DNA of 34,140 bases from an uncultured Chitinophagaceae bacterium (GTDB lineage: Bacteria > Bacteroidota > Bacteroidia > Chitinophagales > Chitinophagaceae). The notes beneath the pieces are model-generated. The model was not told where the DNA came from. It made no database searches and was given only the letters and a program-made list of their open reading frames with translations. The stretch spans positions 1 through 34,140 of the forward strand of contig CAKZFX010000026.1 in NCBI GenBank assembly GCA_936908745.1, given 5' to 3'. The translations under genes were made by a program, and so were the position numbers. This document shows, in pieces, positions 24,648 to 32,566 of the stretch. Each line of letters opens with the position of its first letter. The first letter of the stretch is position 1.

Positions 24648-25898
24648 ATGATTGATATAAAAGTACCTACCGTCGGCGAATCTATCAGCGAAGTAACTTT
24701 ATTGAAATGGAATAAGAAAGATGGCGATTATGTAGAAAGAGATGAAGTGATCGCTGAACTGGAAAGTGAGAAAGCCACTTTCGAGGTGAATGCCGAACAG
24801 GCGGGTGTTATCAAATTAGGCGCTATACAGGAAGGCGACACCATCAAGATCGGTGATCTGCTGGCGAGTATTGATGAAAGTGCCGCCAAGCCGGAGAAGG
24901 CAGCGGGCAATGGGCAACAGGCAGCTGACAAACCTGCTGAAGAAAAGCCTGCTGAGAAACCAGCCGAAAAACCTGCTTCCACTGCGCCTGTCAGCAGTGT
25001 TCCGAACGATATTAAAGCAACGCCTGTTGCTTCTGCAATTATTGCCGATAAAAAAATTGATCCCAAAACGGTTACCCCATCCGGTTATTCTGGAAAAATA
25101 GTGAAGGAAGATGTACTGGCGGCGTTGGCCAATCCCGGTAAAAAAGCATTTGCCGGCGCTGAACTCTTCACCCGCAATGTGCGCCAGGAAAAAATGAGCA
25201 ACCTGCGCAAAACGATTTCAAGAAGATTGGTGGAAGCGAAGAACACAACGGCGATGCTCACCACGTTCAACGAAGTGGACATGGGGCCGATCATGGAGAT
25301 CAGAACGAAGTACAAAGACAAATTCAAAGAAGCGCATGGTGTTGGCCTCGGCTTTATGAGCTTTTTTGCCAAAGCCTGTGCGGTGGCACTTGCAGAATGG
25401 CCTTCTGTAAATGCATATATTGATGGCGACCATTTAGTGTACCATGATTATGCTGATATCAGCATTGCCGTAAGTACACCAAGAGGGCTGACCGTGCCGG
25501 TGATGCGCAACGTGGAAAGCCTGAGCATGGCCGATATTGAAAAGAAAGTGATCGAACTGGCGGGCAAGGCAAGAGACAGCAAACTGACTACAGAAGAACT
25601 GACCGGCGGCACCTTCACCATTACCAATGGTGGTGTGTTTGGCTCACTGATGAGTACGCCGATCATCAACATACCTCAGAGTGCCATTTTGGGAATGCAC
25701 AAAATACAGGACAGGCCAATGGTGGTGAATGGACAAGTGGTGGTTCGCCCGATGATGTACCTGGCATTGAGCTATGATCACCGTATTATTGATGGCCGTG
25801 AGTCTGTAAGCTTCCTTGTACGGGTGAAAGAGTTGCTGGAAAACCCGCAACAGTTACTGATCGGTAAAGACCCTGTGAAGACATTGCTGGAATTATAA
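24648..25898 (+). CDS. odhB: 2-oxoglutarate dehydrogenase E2 component (dihydrolipoyllysine succinyltransferase)
   Basis: A 416-residue E2 subunit, close to the usual 400-420. The lipoyl domain (residues 1-78) carries the lipoylated K42 in ESEKAT. A Pro/Ala/Glu/Lys-rich hinge follows, then the E1/E3-binding domain (about 125-160, TPVASAIIADKKI ... GYSGKIVKEDVL). The acyltransferase core ends in SYDHRIIDGRE, with catalytic H378 and D382. It transfers the succinyl group from the lipoyl arm to CoA; its E1 partner is sucA at 6317. It may have its own promoter: GAAATTTG at 24621-24628 is one mismatch from the -7 consensus, with TTTG 15 bases before it. The next lipoprotein gene starts 10 bases downstream and may be cotranscribed. 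Confidence 0.96.
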   Translation: MIDIKVPTVGESISEVTLLKWNKKDGDYVERDEVIAELESEKATFEVNAEQAGVIKLGAIQEGDTIKIGDLLASIDESAAKPEKAAGNGQQAADKPAEEKPAEKPAEKPASTAPVSSVPNDIKATPVASAIIADKKIDPKTVTPSGYSGKIVKEDVLAALANPGKKAFAGAELFTRNVRQEKMSNLRKTISRRLVEAKNTTAMLTTFNEVDMGPIMEIRTKYKDKFKEAHGVGLGFMSFFAKACAVALAEWPSVNAYIDGDHLVYHDYADISIAVSTPRGLTVPVMRNVESLSMADIEKKVIELAGKARDSKLTTEELTGGTFTITNGGVFGSLMSTPIINIPQSAILGMHKIQDRPMVVNGQVVVRPMMYLALSYDHRIIDGRESVSFLVRVKELLENPQQLLIGKDPVKTLLEL

Positions 25899-25907
25899 AC
25901 CGTTACC

Positions 25908-26753
25908 ATGTTTAAATCTGTCCTTGCTGCCCTTGTAGTCTGCTCCCTGTTATTTGCTTCCTGCCAGAAAGAAATTGATTGGGACAATGCCGATGGCGGG
26001 GGCAGTGGTTCTAATGGGGACCAGCTGGTAAAAGCATTACAGGTAACTCCTGCTACAAATGATACAAACACGATCCTGCTCGGCTGGGATGCTAATAAAC
26101 GCCTTATCTCTTATAAAACTGCGGGTAAAGTAAATGGTACGGCAACGGACATTTCGTACGTTATTAACAGGTTAAGCGACGGCAAGGTCAATACGATCAT
26201 CTCCAAATCTTCGTTGATGGCCGGTTTCCTTGATTCAATCAAATATGATTTTCACTACAATGGTGCGCAACTGGCGTATGTCATCGACACACAGTTTACA
26301 GTGGTGGGGGCTATCCGTGACAGCATAGCGTTTAAATATGCCGGTGGCAAAATTTATTCGAAGCAGTCCTTTACGGATTTCCTGGGAATGTCTGAATCGT
26401 CAAAGAATACATATACCTATGATGCCAATGGCAACCTGACCATTGACAGCCTTTATTCACCTGATGGGTCAGGGGGGTATGATGTGGACGGGGTAACAAA
26501 GTATACATACAATACACATAAGAATGCGGTGGTGGCCGGCGAAGCGGAAAGCATGACCGTATTAGGTGCTTCCAATGTTTCTCCTAACTATATAACTAAA
26601 ATGGAAGTCAGCTCTGCCGGTGCAGGTACGTCGTATACGACTACTGTTTCGGGAATTACCTATAACAGTTTTGACAGGCCGGTGTTATCTACATTGTCAG
26701 TTACGCCAGTGCCGCCGGGTTATACCATGAAGGTCACCTTCTTTTACCAGTAA
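25908..26753 (+). CDS. Lipoprotein of unknown function, YD-like beta repeats
   Basis: A 281-residue lipoprotein: the signal ends in LLFASC, with the modified cysteine at residue 19, followed by a Gly/Asp/Ser-rich linker. The mature part consists of short strands with Tyr-rich repeats such as SIKYDFHYNGAQLAYVID, NTYTYDANGNLTIDSLY and VTKYTYNTHKN. This suggests a beta-propeller or YD-repeat-like fold, as in DUF4595-type Bacteroidota lipoproteins (by-eye resemblance). It follows odhB by 10 bases. Its link with the TCA-cycle gene appears accidental. Confidence 0.75.
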   Translation: MFKSVLAALVVCSLLFASCQKEIDWDNADGGGSGSNGDQLVKALQVTPATNDTNTILLGWDANKRLISYKTAGKVNGTATDISYVINRLSDGKVNTIISKSSLMAGFLDSIKYDFHYNGAQLAYVIDTQFTVVGAIRDSIAFKYAGGKIYSKQSFTDFLGMSESSKNTYTYDANGNLTIDSLYSPDGSGGYDVDGVTKYTYNTHKNAVVAGEAESMTVLGASNVSPNYITKMEVSSAGAGTSYTTTVSGITYNSFDRPVLSTLSVTPVPPGYTMKVTFFYQ

Positions 26754-26784
26754 GCGGCCTGTTTCTTTTACTTAATATTGCAGG

Positions 26785-27957
26785 ATGAGCCGTTATCACT
26801 CATACCTTAATTCGGCCGTTTCAGTTATTGAAACCTATAAAGGAGAGGAGCCTTTCGCTTCTTTCCTGAAGAAATATTTTTCAGCCAATAAAAAATTTGG
26901 ATCGAAGGACCGTAAACAGGTAAGCCACCTGTGTTATTGTTTTTTTCGTTTGGGAAAAGCAGGGAAGGATTTGCCGGTGGATGAAAGAGTGTTAGCCGGC
27001 TTGTTTTTGTGTTCCGCAGAATCCAATGAAATGCTGGCTGCGCTAAAACCGGAATGGAATGAGAGGGTGACATTAAGTATTGAAAGAAAATTCTCAATAC
27101 TCAATGTTCAATTTTCAATATTCAATGTGTTTCCGTGGAAAGAAGAGTTAAGTGAGAGTGTTGATCATTTGGCATTCAATCAATCCTTTTTTGTGCAGCC
27201 GGATTTATTTCTTCGCCTGAGGCCGGGAAAGGAAAAACTTGTGAAACGAAAATTAGATGATGCTGATATTACGTATTCAGCCAAAAGCGAAAGCTGTTTA
27301 GCCCTTCCCAACGCCGCAAAAGTCGATGCTGTAATAGAATTAAATAAAGAAGCGATTGTGCAGGATTATAGTTCACAGCAAACTATGGGAGTGCTGGATA
27401 ACTATAAACTAAAAACTACAAACGATAAACTAATAACATGGGATTGCTGCGCCGCCAGCGGAGGCAAGTCTATTTTGTTATATGACCATCTCGACGGAAA
27501 AATTGATCTTACCGTTTCCGATGTACGGGAAAGTATTTTGCAAAACCTGGAAAAGCGTTTTACCGAAGCCGGTATCCGTAATTATCATTCGTTTATTGCC
27601 GACCTCTCACGCCCTGTTTCCACGAATAAACAATATGACCTTATTGTCGCCGATGTTCCCTGTACGGGCAGCGGCACATGGAGCCGCACGCCTGAGCAGT
27701 TGTACTACTTTGAAGAAAAGAAAATAGCTGATTATGCCGCTTTGCAGAAGAAGATCGTCAGCCATGTGGTTGACAGCATCCGGCCCGGCGGGTATTTTTT
27801 ATACATTACCTGTTCTGTTTTCAAACAGGAAAATGAAGAAGCAGTAGCTTTTCTAAAAGAAAACCTCCGTCTTCAATTGCTGAAAACGGAGGTCTTAAAA
27901 GGGTATGATCAAAAAGCGGACAGTATGTTCACCGCTTTTTTTCAACGGTCATTATAG
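26785..27957 (+). CDS. RsmB/NOP-family RNA m5C methyltransferase
   Basis: A 390-residue SAM-dependent RNA methyltransferase. An N-terminal NusB-like helical region (SRYHSYLNSAVSVIETY) and a central part with LRLRPG precede the Rossmann fold. Motif I is WDCCAASGGKS (219-229). Motif IV is VPCTGSGTW, with the product-release C293. Motif VI is TCS, with nucleophile C343. The family adds a methyl group to C5 of cytosine in rRNA or tRNA; the exact target is not readable. Two segments, residues 103-115 and about 205-218, are translations of AT-rich tandem repeats (see 27091 and 27401). TAATATTG at 26773-26780 is very near the ATG. The stop TAG abuts the stop of the convergent protease gene. Confidence 0.9.
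   Translation: MSRYHSYLNSAVSVIETYKGEEPFASFLKKYFSANKKFGSKDRKQVSHLCYCFFRLGKAGKDLPVDERVLAGLFLCSAESNEMLAALKPEWNERVTLSIERKFSILNVQFSIFNVFPWKEELSESVDHLAFNQSFFVQPDLFLRLRPGKEKLVKRKLDDADITYSAKSESCLALPNAAKVDAVIELNKEAIVQDYSSQQTMGVLDNYKLKTTNDKLITWDCCAASGGKSILLYDHLDGKIDLTVSDVRESILQNLEKRFTEAGIRNYHSFIADLSRPVSTNKQYDLIVADVPCTGSGTWSRTPEQLYYFEEKKIADYAALQKKIVSHVVDSIRPGGYFLYITCSVFKQENEEAVAFLKENLRLQLLKTEVLKGYDQKADSMFTAFFQRSL
27091..27127. repeat. In-frame AT-rich tandem repeat inside the methyltransferase gene
   Basis: TTCTCAATACTCAATGTTCA and the following bases repeat the word TCAAT about every 7 bases (five copies). It is read as FSILNVQFSIFNV without breaking the frame. It lies between two recognisable parts of the protein and looks like a short repeat that entered the gene. 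Confidence 0.55.
27401..27437. repeat. Second in-frame AT-rich tandem repeat inside the methyltransferase gene
   Basis: The words ACTATAAACT, AAAAACTAC, AAACGATA and AACTAATAAC follow one another, giving NYKLKTTNDKLIT in the protein. It lies directly before the SAM-binding motif WDCCAASGGKS, in what should be a surface linker. Confidence 0.55.
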
Positions 27958-29931
27958 TTTCACCAGTTCGATCGTTGCCAGTACTTTATTGCCCCTGAAC
28001 ACTCTTACATAGTAAATGCCTGACTGCAGTTTCTGCGTTGGCAGGTCAATTGTTTTGATACCGGCTGTTTTAGAAGATTGTACTTGCAACACCAGGCTTC
28101 CTTTGCTGTCAAATACCGCCACCGGCATATCAGGAATAGCATCGTTTGTTTCCACTACTAAAGTGGTATTACCAGCTGTGGGGTTAGGCTGCACTCTTAT
28201 CAATGAAACGGCTGCATTGTTAACGCAAGGCGAGGTGGTGGTTACAGAAGCCGTATCAATATACACGGCTGTAAAACTGGCTGCTGCTGTATCAATAACC
28301 TGTCGGATGCGGTAAGAAACCACGCCGGCATTATTGCTTACAATCGTATTGGAAAAGTTGTAACTATGGTTGGCAAGTATATCGCCAGCCTGCGGGTTCA
28401 GTTCACCTACTTTGGAATAGTTGTTTTCATTCGGCAGTTTTCTTTCTATCTCGTATTTCATCGCTGCCACATCCTTACTGTTCCAGGTGATCGTGGCGTC
28501 GCAACCGGAGAGCGAAGCCGAAGAAGTGGCGTATTCGATCAGTAATGTTGAGAAAGCCAGTTTCATATTGGGAATGCCATAACCCATGCGGTTGTCAGGA
28601 TTATTCGCTTTATGGCTTGCCTGCCGCAATGCACGGATGATGCGTATATTATTGACTTCGGGAAATGCCTGCCACAAACAAGCCGAAAGACCGGCCATAT
28701 TCGGGCAAGAGAAAGAAGTGCCATTGTTAAAACCAATATTGCCACCGGCGCCCTGCACCATGGCGGGTGCGCCTACGGAAGCCACATCGGGTTTAACCTG
28801 TCCGTCGGCAGAAGGGCCATAACTGGAGAAACTGGCCACCAAACTGTCTGTATTGATAGCGCCAACGGCTACAATACTGTCGGCATCGGCGGGTGATAAA
28901 ATCGTTTGCCATGCGCCATTGCCTTCGTTGCCGGCAGAGTTAAAAACCAGCAAGCCTTTCTTCGCGGCAAGATCAGCAGCAATAGAGCTCATGTTTGTAT
29001 TACCATCCAGACTTGATTTTGGATAGTCGGGAATACCGCTGCCAAAATCATATCCATAACCCAGCGAAGAAGAGATCAGGTCGGCGCCTGAGCTATCGGC
29101 CCTTTCTGCACCACAAACCCAGTTAAATTCCTCGATCGGGTATTCGCTTGAAACATCTTCGGTACGGAATAAATGGAAGCTTGCTTTTGGCGCTTTGCCG
29201 ATAAACTGGCCGGGAATATTGGCCGCAATCGTTGACAAGCATTGCATGCCATGCGAGTTGTCTTCCACCACGCTGGCGTTGCGGTCCACGAAATCCCAGG
29301 TGCTTAATACCTGGCCGTTTGTATTGATACTATCAAATGATCTTAATGTAGTGTAGTTGAAAAAGCCGCCATCCAGCATAGCGATATGCATGTTTTGTCC
29401 TCTCAATCCAATGTTGTGCAGGAATTGACCGTTATGGATTTTGATTTCGTTAAAGGATGTGGTACCGTAGTTATAATAATCAGCGGTCAGTTGTTCCAGT
29501 CGCCCGGCGCTGGTCGTGGCGGTGAAAATTTCTGTGTCAAATTTATCACGGCCGGATGTTCTTGAGGCTACGCCGGTAACGCTTTGCACAAACCAAAATC
29601 CATTGATGGTGGTGATGGCATTGGGGTCGTTGGTTTGTATAGAAATTGCGTTCAGCCATTTGGACACATTGTGCACTGTTACGTTGGGCACCGCCCTGAT
29701 CTGCGAAAGATAAGTGGCTGAAATGGGCAGGTCGGTGCTGTCGATACCAATGGCATATTTTGTTCTGCGGGCGATCGCTCTTACAGAAAGATAAGGCGCG
29801 GGGTTGGCGATGGTGGCTGTCGTGCCGCCTTTGTTTTTAAGACGAACGATATAACGTGATATCTGCGCTTCACTGTACGTAGAAGCTGCAAATACAAAAA
29901 GGAAAAGAAACAGGATTGCTTTCTTCATCAA
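27952..29931 (-). CDS. Subtilisin-like (S8) serine protease with T9SS sorting domain
   Basis: A 659-residue exported protease. It has a signal peptide (about residues 1-23, ending SEAQ) and an N-terminal propeptide-like region. The subtilase domain has catalytic D187 (AMLDGGF), H227 (NSHGMQC), S406 (GTSFSCPNMAG) and oxyanion N335 (NSAGNEG). A fibronectin-like beta domain (about 470-570) and a C-terminal type A sorting domain of about 80 residues (VQPNPTAGNTTLVVET ... SGIYYVRVFRG) follow. The sorting domain sends it across the outer membrane by type IX secretion; no other T9SS component is in the window. It is a single-gene unit with a -7 element at 29954-29961. Its stop abuts that of the convergent methyltransferase gene. 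Confidence 0.93.
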   Translation of the reverse strand: MMKKAILFLFLFVFAASTYSEAQISRYIVRLKNKGGTTATIANPAPYLSVRAIARRTKYAIGIDSTDLPISATYLSQIRAVPNVTVHNVSKWLNAISIQTNDPNAITTINGFWFVQSVTGVASRTSGRDKFDTEIFTATTSAGRLEQLTADYYNYGTTSFNEIKIHNGQFLHNIGLRGQNMHIAMLDGGFFNYTTLRSFDSINTNGQVLSTWDFVDRNASVVEDNSHGMQCLSTIAANIPGQFIGKAPKASFHLFRTEDVSSEYPIEEFNWVCGAERADSSGADLISSSLGYGYDFGSGIPDYPKSSLDGNTNMSSIAADLAAKKGLLVFNSAGNEGNGAWQTILSPADADSIVAVGAINTDSLVASFSSYGPSADGQVKPDVASVGAPAMVQGAGGNIGFNNGTSFSCPNMAGLSACLWQAFPEVNNIRIIRALRQASHKANNPDNRMGYGIPNMKLAFSTLLIEYATSSASLSGCDATITWNSKDVAAMKYEIERKLPNENNYSKVGELNPQAGDILANHSYNFSNTIVSNNAGVVSYRIRQVIDTAAASFTAVYIDTASVTTTSPCVNNAAVSLIRVQPNPTAGNTTLVVETNDAIPDMPVAVFDSKGSLVLQVQSSKTAGIKTIDLPTQKLQSGIYYVRVFRGNKVLATIELVKL

Positions 29932-29953
29932 GGTATAGGCTTTTTTGCTACCT

Positions 29954-29961
29954 CAAATTTA
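29954..29961 (-). promoter_or_regulatory. -7 element of the subtilase gene
   Basis: On the minus strand TAAATTTG matches TAnnTTTG exactly, 22 bases before the ATG at 29931. The -33 region has no clear TTTG. Confidence 0.45.
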
Positions 29962-30019
29962 GTCAATCCAATGTACTATGTCAGTTTAGCTTTTTAACAG
30001 CAGTATTTCTGGTTATTTC

Positions 30020-30090
30020 CCGCAGATCTCGCAGAATAGCGCAGAAAAATATCAGTCAAACCAGCAATATTTGCCTGCCGGCAGGCAGGT
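30020..30090. repeat. CGCAGA-rich stretch and 16-bp GGCAGG palindrome
   Basis: CCGCAGATCTCGCAGAATAG at 30020 repeats GCAGA words of the kind found at 20890-20905. At 30072-30087 TGCCTGCCGGCAGGCA is a perfect palindrome followed by GG, related to the CCTGCC repeats at 9079 and 20832. It lies in the 211-base gap between the subtilase promoter and the lipoprotein end. Confidence 0.6.
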
Positions 30091-30142
30091 TTGAGGAAGC
30101 TTGTTTTGATTTTAAATTGTCAGATTGCCCGATTCCCGCAGG

Positions 30143-30916
30143 CTAATTATGGTCAATCATCCACATGGTGATGCCAAAGCCCAGTTTATAAGGCCCGGCG
30201 GGGTTGCCCGTGGCAGGTTGCCATTCCCAAAGTGCATATTCGCGGTACACCATACCGATGTCTTTGGCATATTTTTCCAAACCGATGGTGCGGATGCCCG
30301 CAATGGTAGGATTGGTGACAGGTACATTGTAGGCTTCGTCAGAGGAGCGTACGGACCATACATCGTTGTAGGTGTTGCCCCTGTAAGTGATGGACGGTTC
30401 AAACATTTCATAATAGTAATCCCAGTCATCCAGCCCGAAATCATAGCTGTTTTGCGGGTTGAAATATTCGTAAGGATCGGATGGCAAATACGTGTTGCCT
30501 CTCCAGCTATAGCCTTCTTTGATAGGCAGGCGCATGCGCACAAAACGAAGGTTATTTTCAATCACTTCGATCTGCTTCGATTCCGGTGTTATAAGATACG
30601 ATCCATCAGAAACCCAGGGGCCCCTGGCGGTAGAATCGTTGAGATAGCGATAGATGCGGTAAGACGGACGGCCGAGATTATCGGTGATCATTGCATCCAC
30701 CACATGTTTGACCTGGTAGCGGTGAATTTCTTCGGCACGGCCAAAGTTGGGAAACACCAGTGAATCGATACGGTAAGTGATGTATTTGCCGGGAATAAGC
30801 GGCAGGTAACTGCTTAGCTCTTCGGTTTCAAATGTTTCTGTTTCACTTTTACATGAAAAGTGGATCAAGGAAATACCGGAAAGGATGGTAATCAATAAAA
30901 AGTAACGAAGTCTCAT
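30143..30916 (-). CDS. Putative lipoprotein of unknown function
   Basis: A 257-residue protein with an N-terminal hydrophobic segment ending in LIHFSC. The cysteine at residue 22 is followed by KSETETFE, which suggests lipid attachment, although the lipobox is not ideal. The mature part contains many Tyr and Trp residues (PGKYITYRIDSLVF, RFVRMRLPIKEGYSWRGNTY, YREYALWEWQPATG). This style is common in small Bacteroidota surface lipoproteins. I do not recognise a named domain or catalytic motif. It is a monocistronic gene on the minus strand, downstream of mnmA and its terminator. Confidence 0.75.
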   Translation of the reverse strand: MRLRYFLLITILSGISLIHFSCKSETETFETEELSSYLPLIPGKYITYRIDSLVFPNFGRAEEIHRYQVKHVVDAMITDNLGRPSYRIYRYLNDSTARGPWVSDGSYLITPESKQIEVIENNLRFVRMRLPIKEGYSWRGNTYLPSDPYEYFNPQNSYDFGLDDWDYYYEMFEPSITYRGNTYNDVWSVRSSDEAYNVPVTNPTIAGIRTIGLEKYAKDIGMVYREYALWEWQPATGNPAGPYKLGFGITMWMIDHN

Positions 30917-30990
30917 AAGAGGTTTTTCTGAATTAACGGATGGAATGGTTTAGCTGGTTCGTTGTTTTTCAAGGGTATTTGATACTATAA

Positions 30991-31027
30991 AAATAAAAAA
31001 AAGCAGGGAATTCGATAACCCTGCTTT
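30991..31027 (-). terminator. Intrinsic terminator of mnmA
   Basis: On the minus strand AAAGCAGGG and CCCTGCTTT form a 9-bp stem with a 10-base loop, followed by TTTTTTATTT-type sequence. It lies 36 bases after the mnmA stop codon. Confidence 0.85.
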
Positions 31028-31062
31028 GTAACGTATTTTTTGCCGTTTTATTGTGTTGATTT

Positions 31063-32166
31063 TCAGCTTAATTGACCTCTCTGGATGATGCCGCCGCCGA
31101 TTACATCGTCGCCTTCGTAGAATACGGCGCTTTGCCCCGGGGCGATTCCCTTGGCGTTTTCGTAAAAGCGGACCTTCATGCTGTTTCCGTCGGGATATAG
31201 GTTAGAAAGGCTTCCCTTGTCCTTGTAGCGGATTTTGGTAACGGCTTCCATGCCCGGCGTAATCATATCGTATTTGATCATGTTCAGCTTGCCCACCGTC
31301 ATTTCGTTCTGGTCAAGATCACTTTCATCGCCCAGCATTACCGTATTGTTTTCAGGATCAATATTGGTCACGAAAACAGGTTTGCCAAATGTAATGTCCA
31401 GTCCTTTGCGCTGCCCGATCGTATAGAAAGGGTAGCCTTTATGCTGACCTAGTATTTTGCCGTTTTTGTCAATGAAGTTGCCACCGGCCACTCTTTCTTC
31501 CAGTCCGTCCACCCGTCTTTTCAGGAAGCCGCGGTAGTCATTGTCGGGAACAAAACAGATTTCGTAGCTCTCGCTTTTCTTTGCCAGTTCAGGGTAGCCA
31601 TAGTCCAGTGCCATCTGCCTGATTTCTGTTTTATGATAAGGCGCCAACGGTAATAATGTCCTGCTCAGCAAATCCTGTTGCAAACCCCACAGCACATAGC
31701 TCTGGTCTTTGGTATCGTCAATAGCTTTGCTTACAACGAAACGACCGTTGTCGTGCTGGCGTATTTTGGCATAATGGCCGGTGGCGATAAAGTCGCAACC
31801 CAGCGCATCGGCCCTTTTTAATAAAGCCCGCCATTTGATATGTGTATTGCAAAGCACACAGGGATTGGGAGTGCGGCCGGCGAGGTATTCGTCAACGAAA
31901 TTCTCAATGACAAAGCCGCCAAATTCTTCCCGTATGTCTAAGATATAGTGTGCAAAACCGTGTTCTACGGCCGCCTGACGGGCATCGTTGAAGGAATCAA
32001 CATTGCAACAGCCGGTTTCTTTTTTGCCACCGCCGCTGCTTGTATAGTCCCATGTTTTCATGGTAATGCCCACTACTTCATAGCCTTCGTCATGGAGCAT
32101 AAGAGCAGCTACGGTACTGTCGATACCGCCACTCATTGCTACCAGCACTTTTCCTTTTTTACTCAT
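31063..32166 (-). CDS. mnmA: tRNA-specific 2-thiouridylase MnmA
   Basis: A 367-residue cytoplasmic enzyme that thiolates U34 of the Lys, Glu and Gln tRNAs, using ATP and a sulfur relay. The PP-loop SGGIDS is at residues 12-17. The catalytic cysteines are in NPCVLCN (C106) and YEICFV (C204), counted from the start at 32166. The Bacteroidota-type insert GGGKKETGCCN is present, and FYTIGQRKGL follows in the central domain. The start MSKKGKVLVAMSGG (32166) was chosen because it matches the usual N-terminus; an in-frame ATG at 32178 adds four residues. It has its own putative promoter (32238-32245) and terminator (30991-31027). Confidence 0.95.
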   Translation of the reverse strand: MSKKGKVLVAMSGGIDSTVAALMLHDEGYEVVGITMKTWDYTSSGGGKKETGCCNVDSFNDARQAAVEHGFAHYILDIREEFGGFVIENFVDEYLAGRTPNPCVLCNTHIKWRALLKRADALGCDFIATGHYAKIRQHDNGRFVVSKAIDDTKDQSYVLWGLQQDLLSRTLLPLAPYHKTEIRQMALDYGYPELAKKSESYEICFVPDNDYRGFLKRRVDGLEERVAGGNFIDKNGKILGQHKGYPFYTIGQRKGLDITFGKPVFVTNIDPENNTVMLGDESDLDQNEMTVGKLNMIKYDMITPGMEAVTKIRYKDKGSLSNLYPDGNSMKVRFYENAKGIAPGQSAVFYEGDDVIGGGIIQRGQLS

Positions 32167-32237
32167 GATTTTGAACATTGATTAACACCGATCGGCCGGA
32201 AAGGTTGAGTGTTCCGGGTTTCGTGTCAAAAGAACCG

Positions 32238-32245
32238 CAAATATA
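32238..32245 (-). promoter_or_regulatory. -7 element of mnmA
   Basis: On the minus strand TATATTTG matches TAnnTTTG exactly, 71 bases before the chosen ATG. This leaves a leader of roughly 60 bases. A -33 element at normal spacing is not evident. Confidence 0.4.
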
Positions 32246-32288
32246 CAAAGGATTTGGCGGCATAGGAAACGGAGCTGATTCGATTGGC

Positions 32289-32513
32289 TTAACCACAAAG
32301 GACACAGCGATTTACACAGAGAGCACAAAGAAAATAACAGGACCCGCCTTTGTGGGCTTTGTGAAAAATCTTTGTGCCCTCCGTGGTAAAAAAAAAGATA
32401 CCAGGAGGCATTGAAAGCCGCAAGGCCACAGCGATTTGCATGGAGATCACAAAGGTTATTTTGATACGTCTTTGAGCTCTTTGTGAAAAATCCTTTGTGC
32501 CCTCTGTGGTAAA
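32289..32513. repeat. Two interspersed inverted repeats of the CCACAAAG/CTTTGTGG family
   Basis: Unit one runs from TTAACCACAAAGGACACAGC (32289) to TTTGTGCCCTCCGTGGTAAA (ending 32390). Unit two runs from GGCCACAGCGATTTGCATGG (32424) to CTTTGTGCCCTCTGTGGTAA (ending 32512). They fill most of the 388-base gap between the mnmA start and the outer-membrane protein gene; beside them I see only the mnmA promoter element and a terminator. Reading frames across them give repeat-derived peptides rich in TTEGTK and HKG words, not a real protein. Confidence 0.8.
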
Positions 32514-32541
32514 TAAAAAATGCGCCCAACGCAGGCGCATT
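32511..32541 (-). terminator. Intrinsic terminator of the outer-membrane protein gene
   Basis: On the minus strand AATGCGCC and GGCGCATT form an 8-bp stem with a 7-base loop, followed by TTTTTTATTT. It lies 25 bases after the stop codon of the gene at 32567-34117. Confidence 0.85.
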
Positions 32542-32566
32542 CCAATATTTAATGTGTTTGTTGTTA

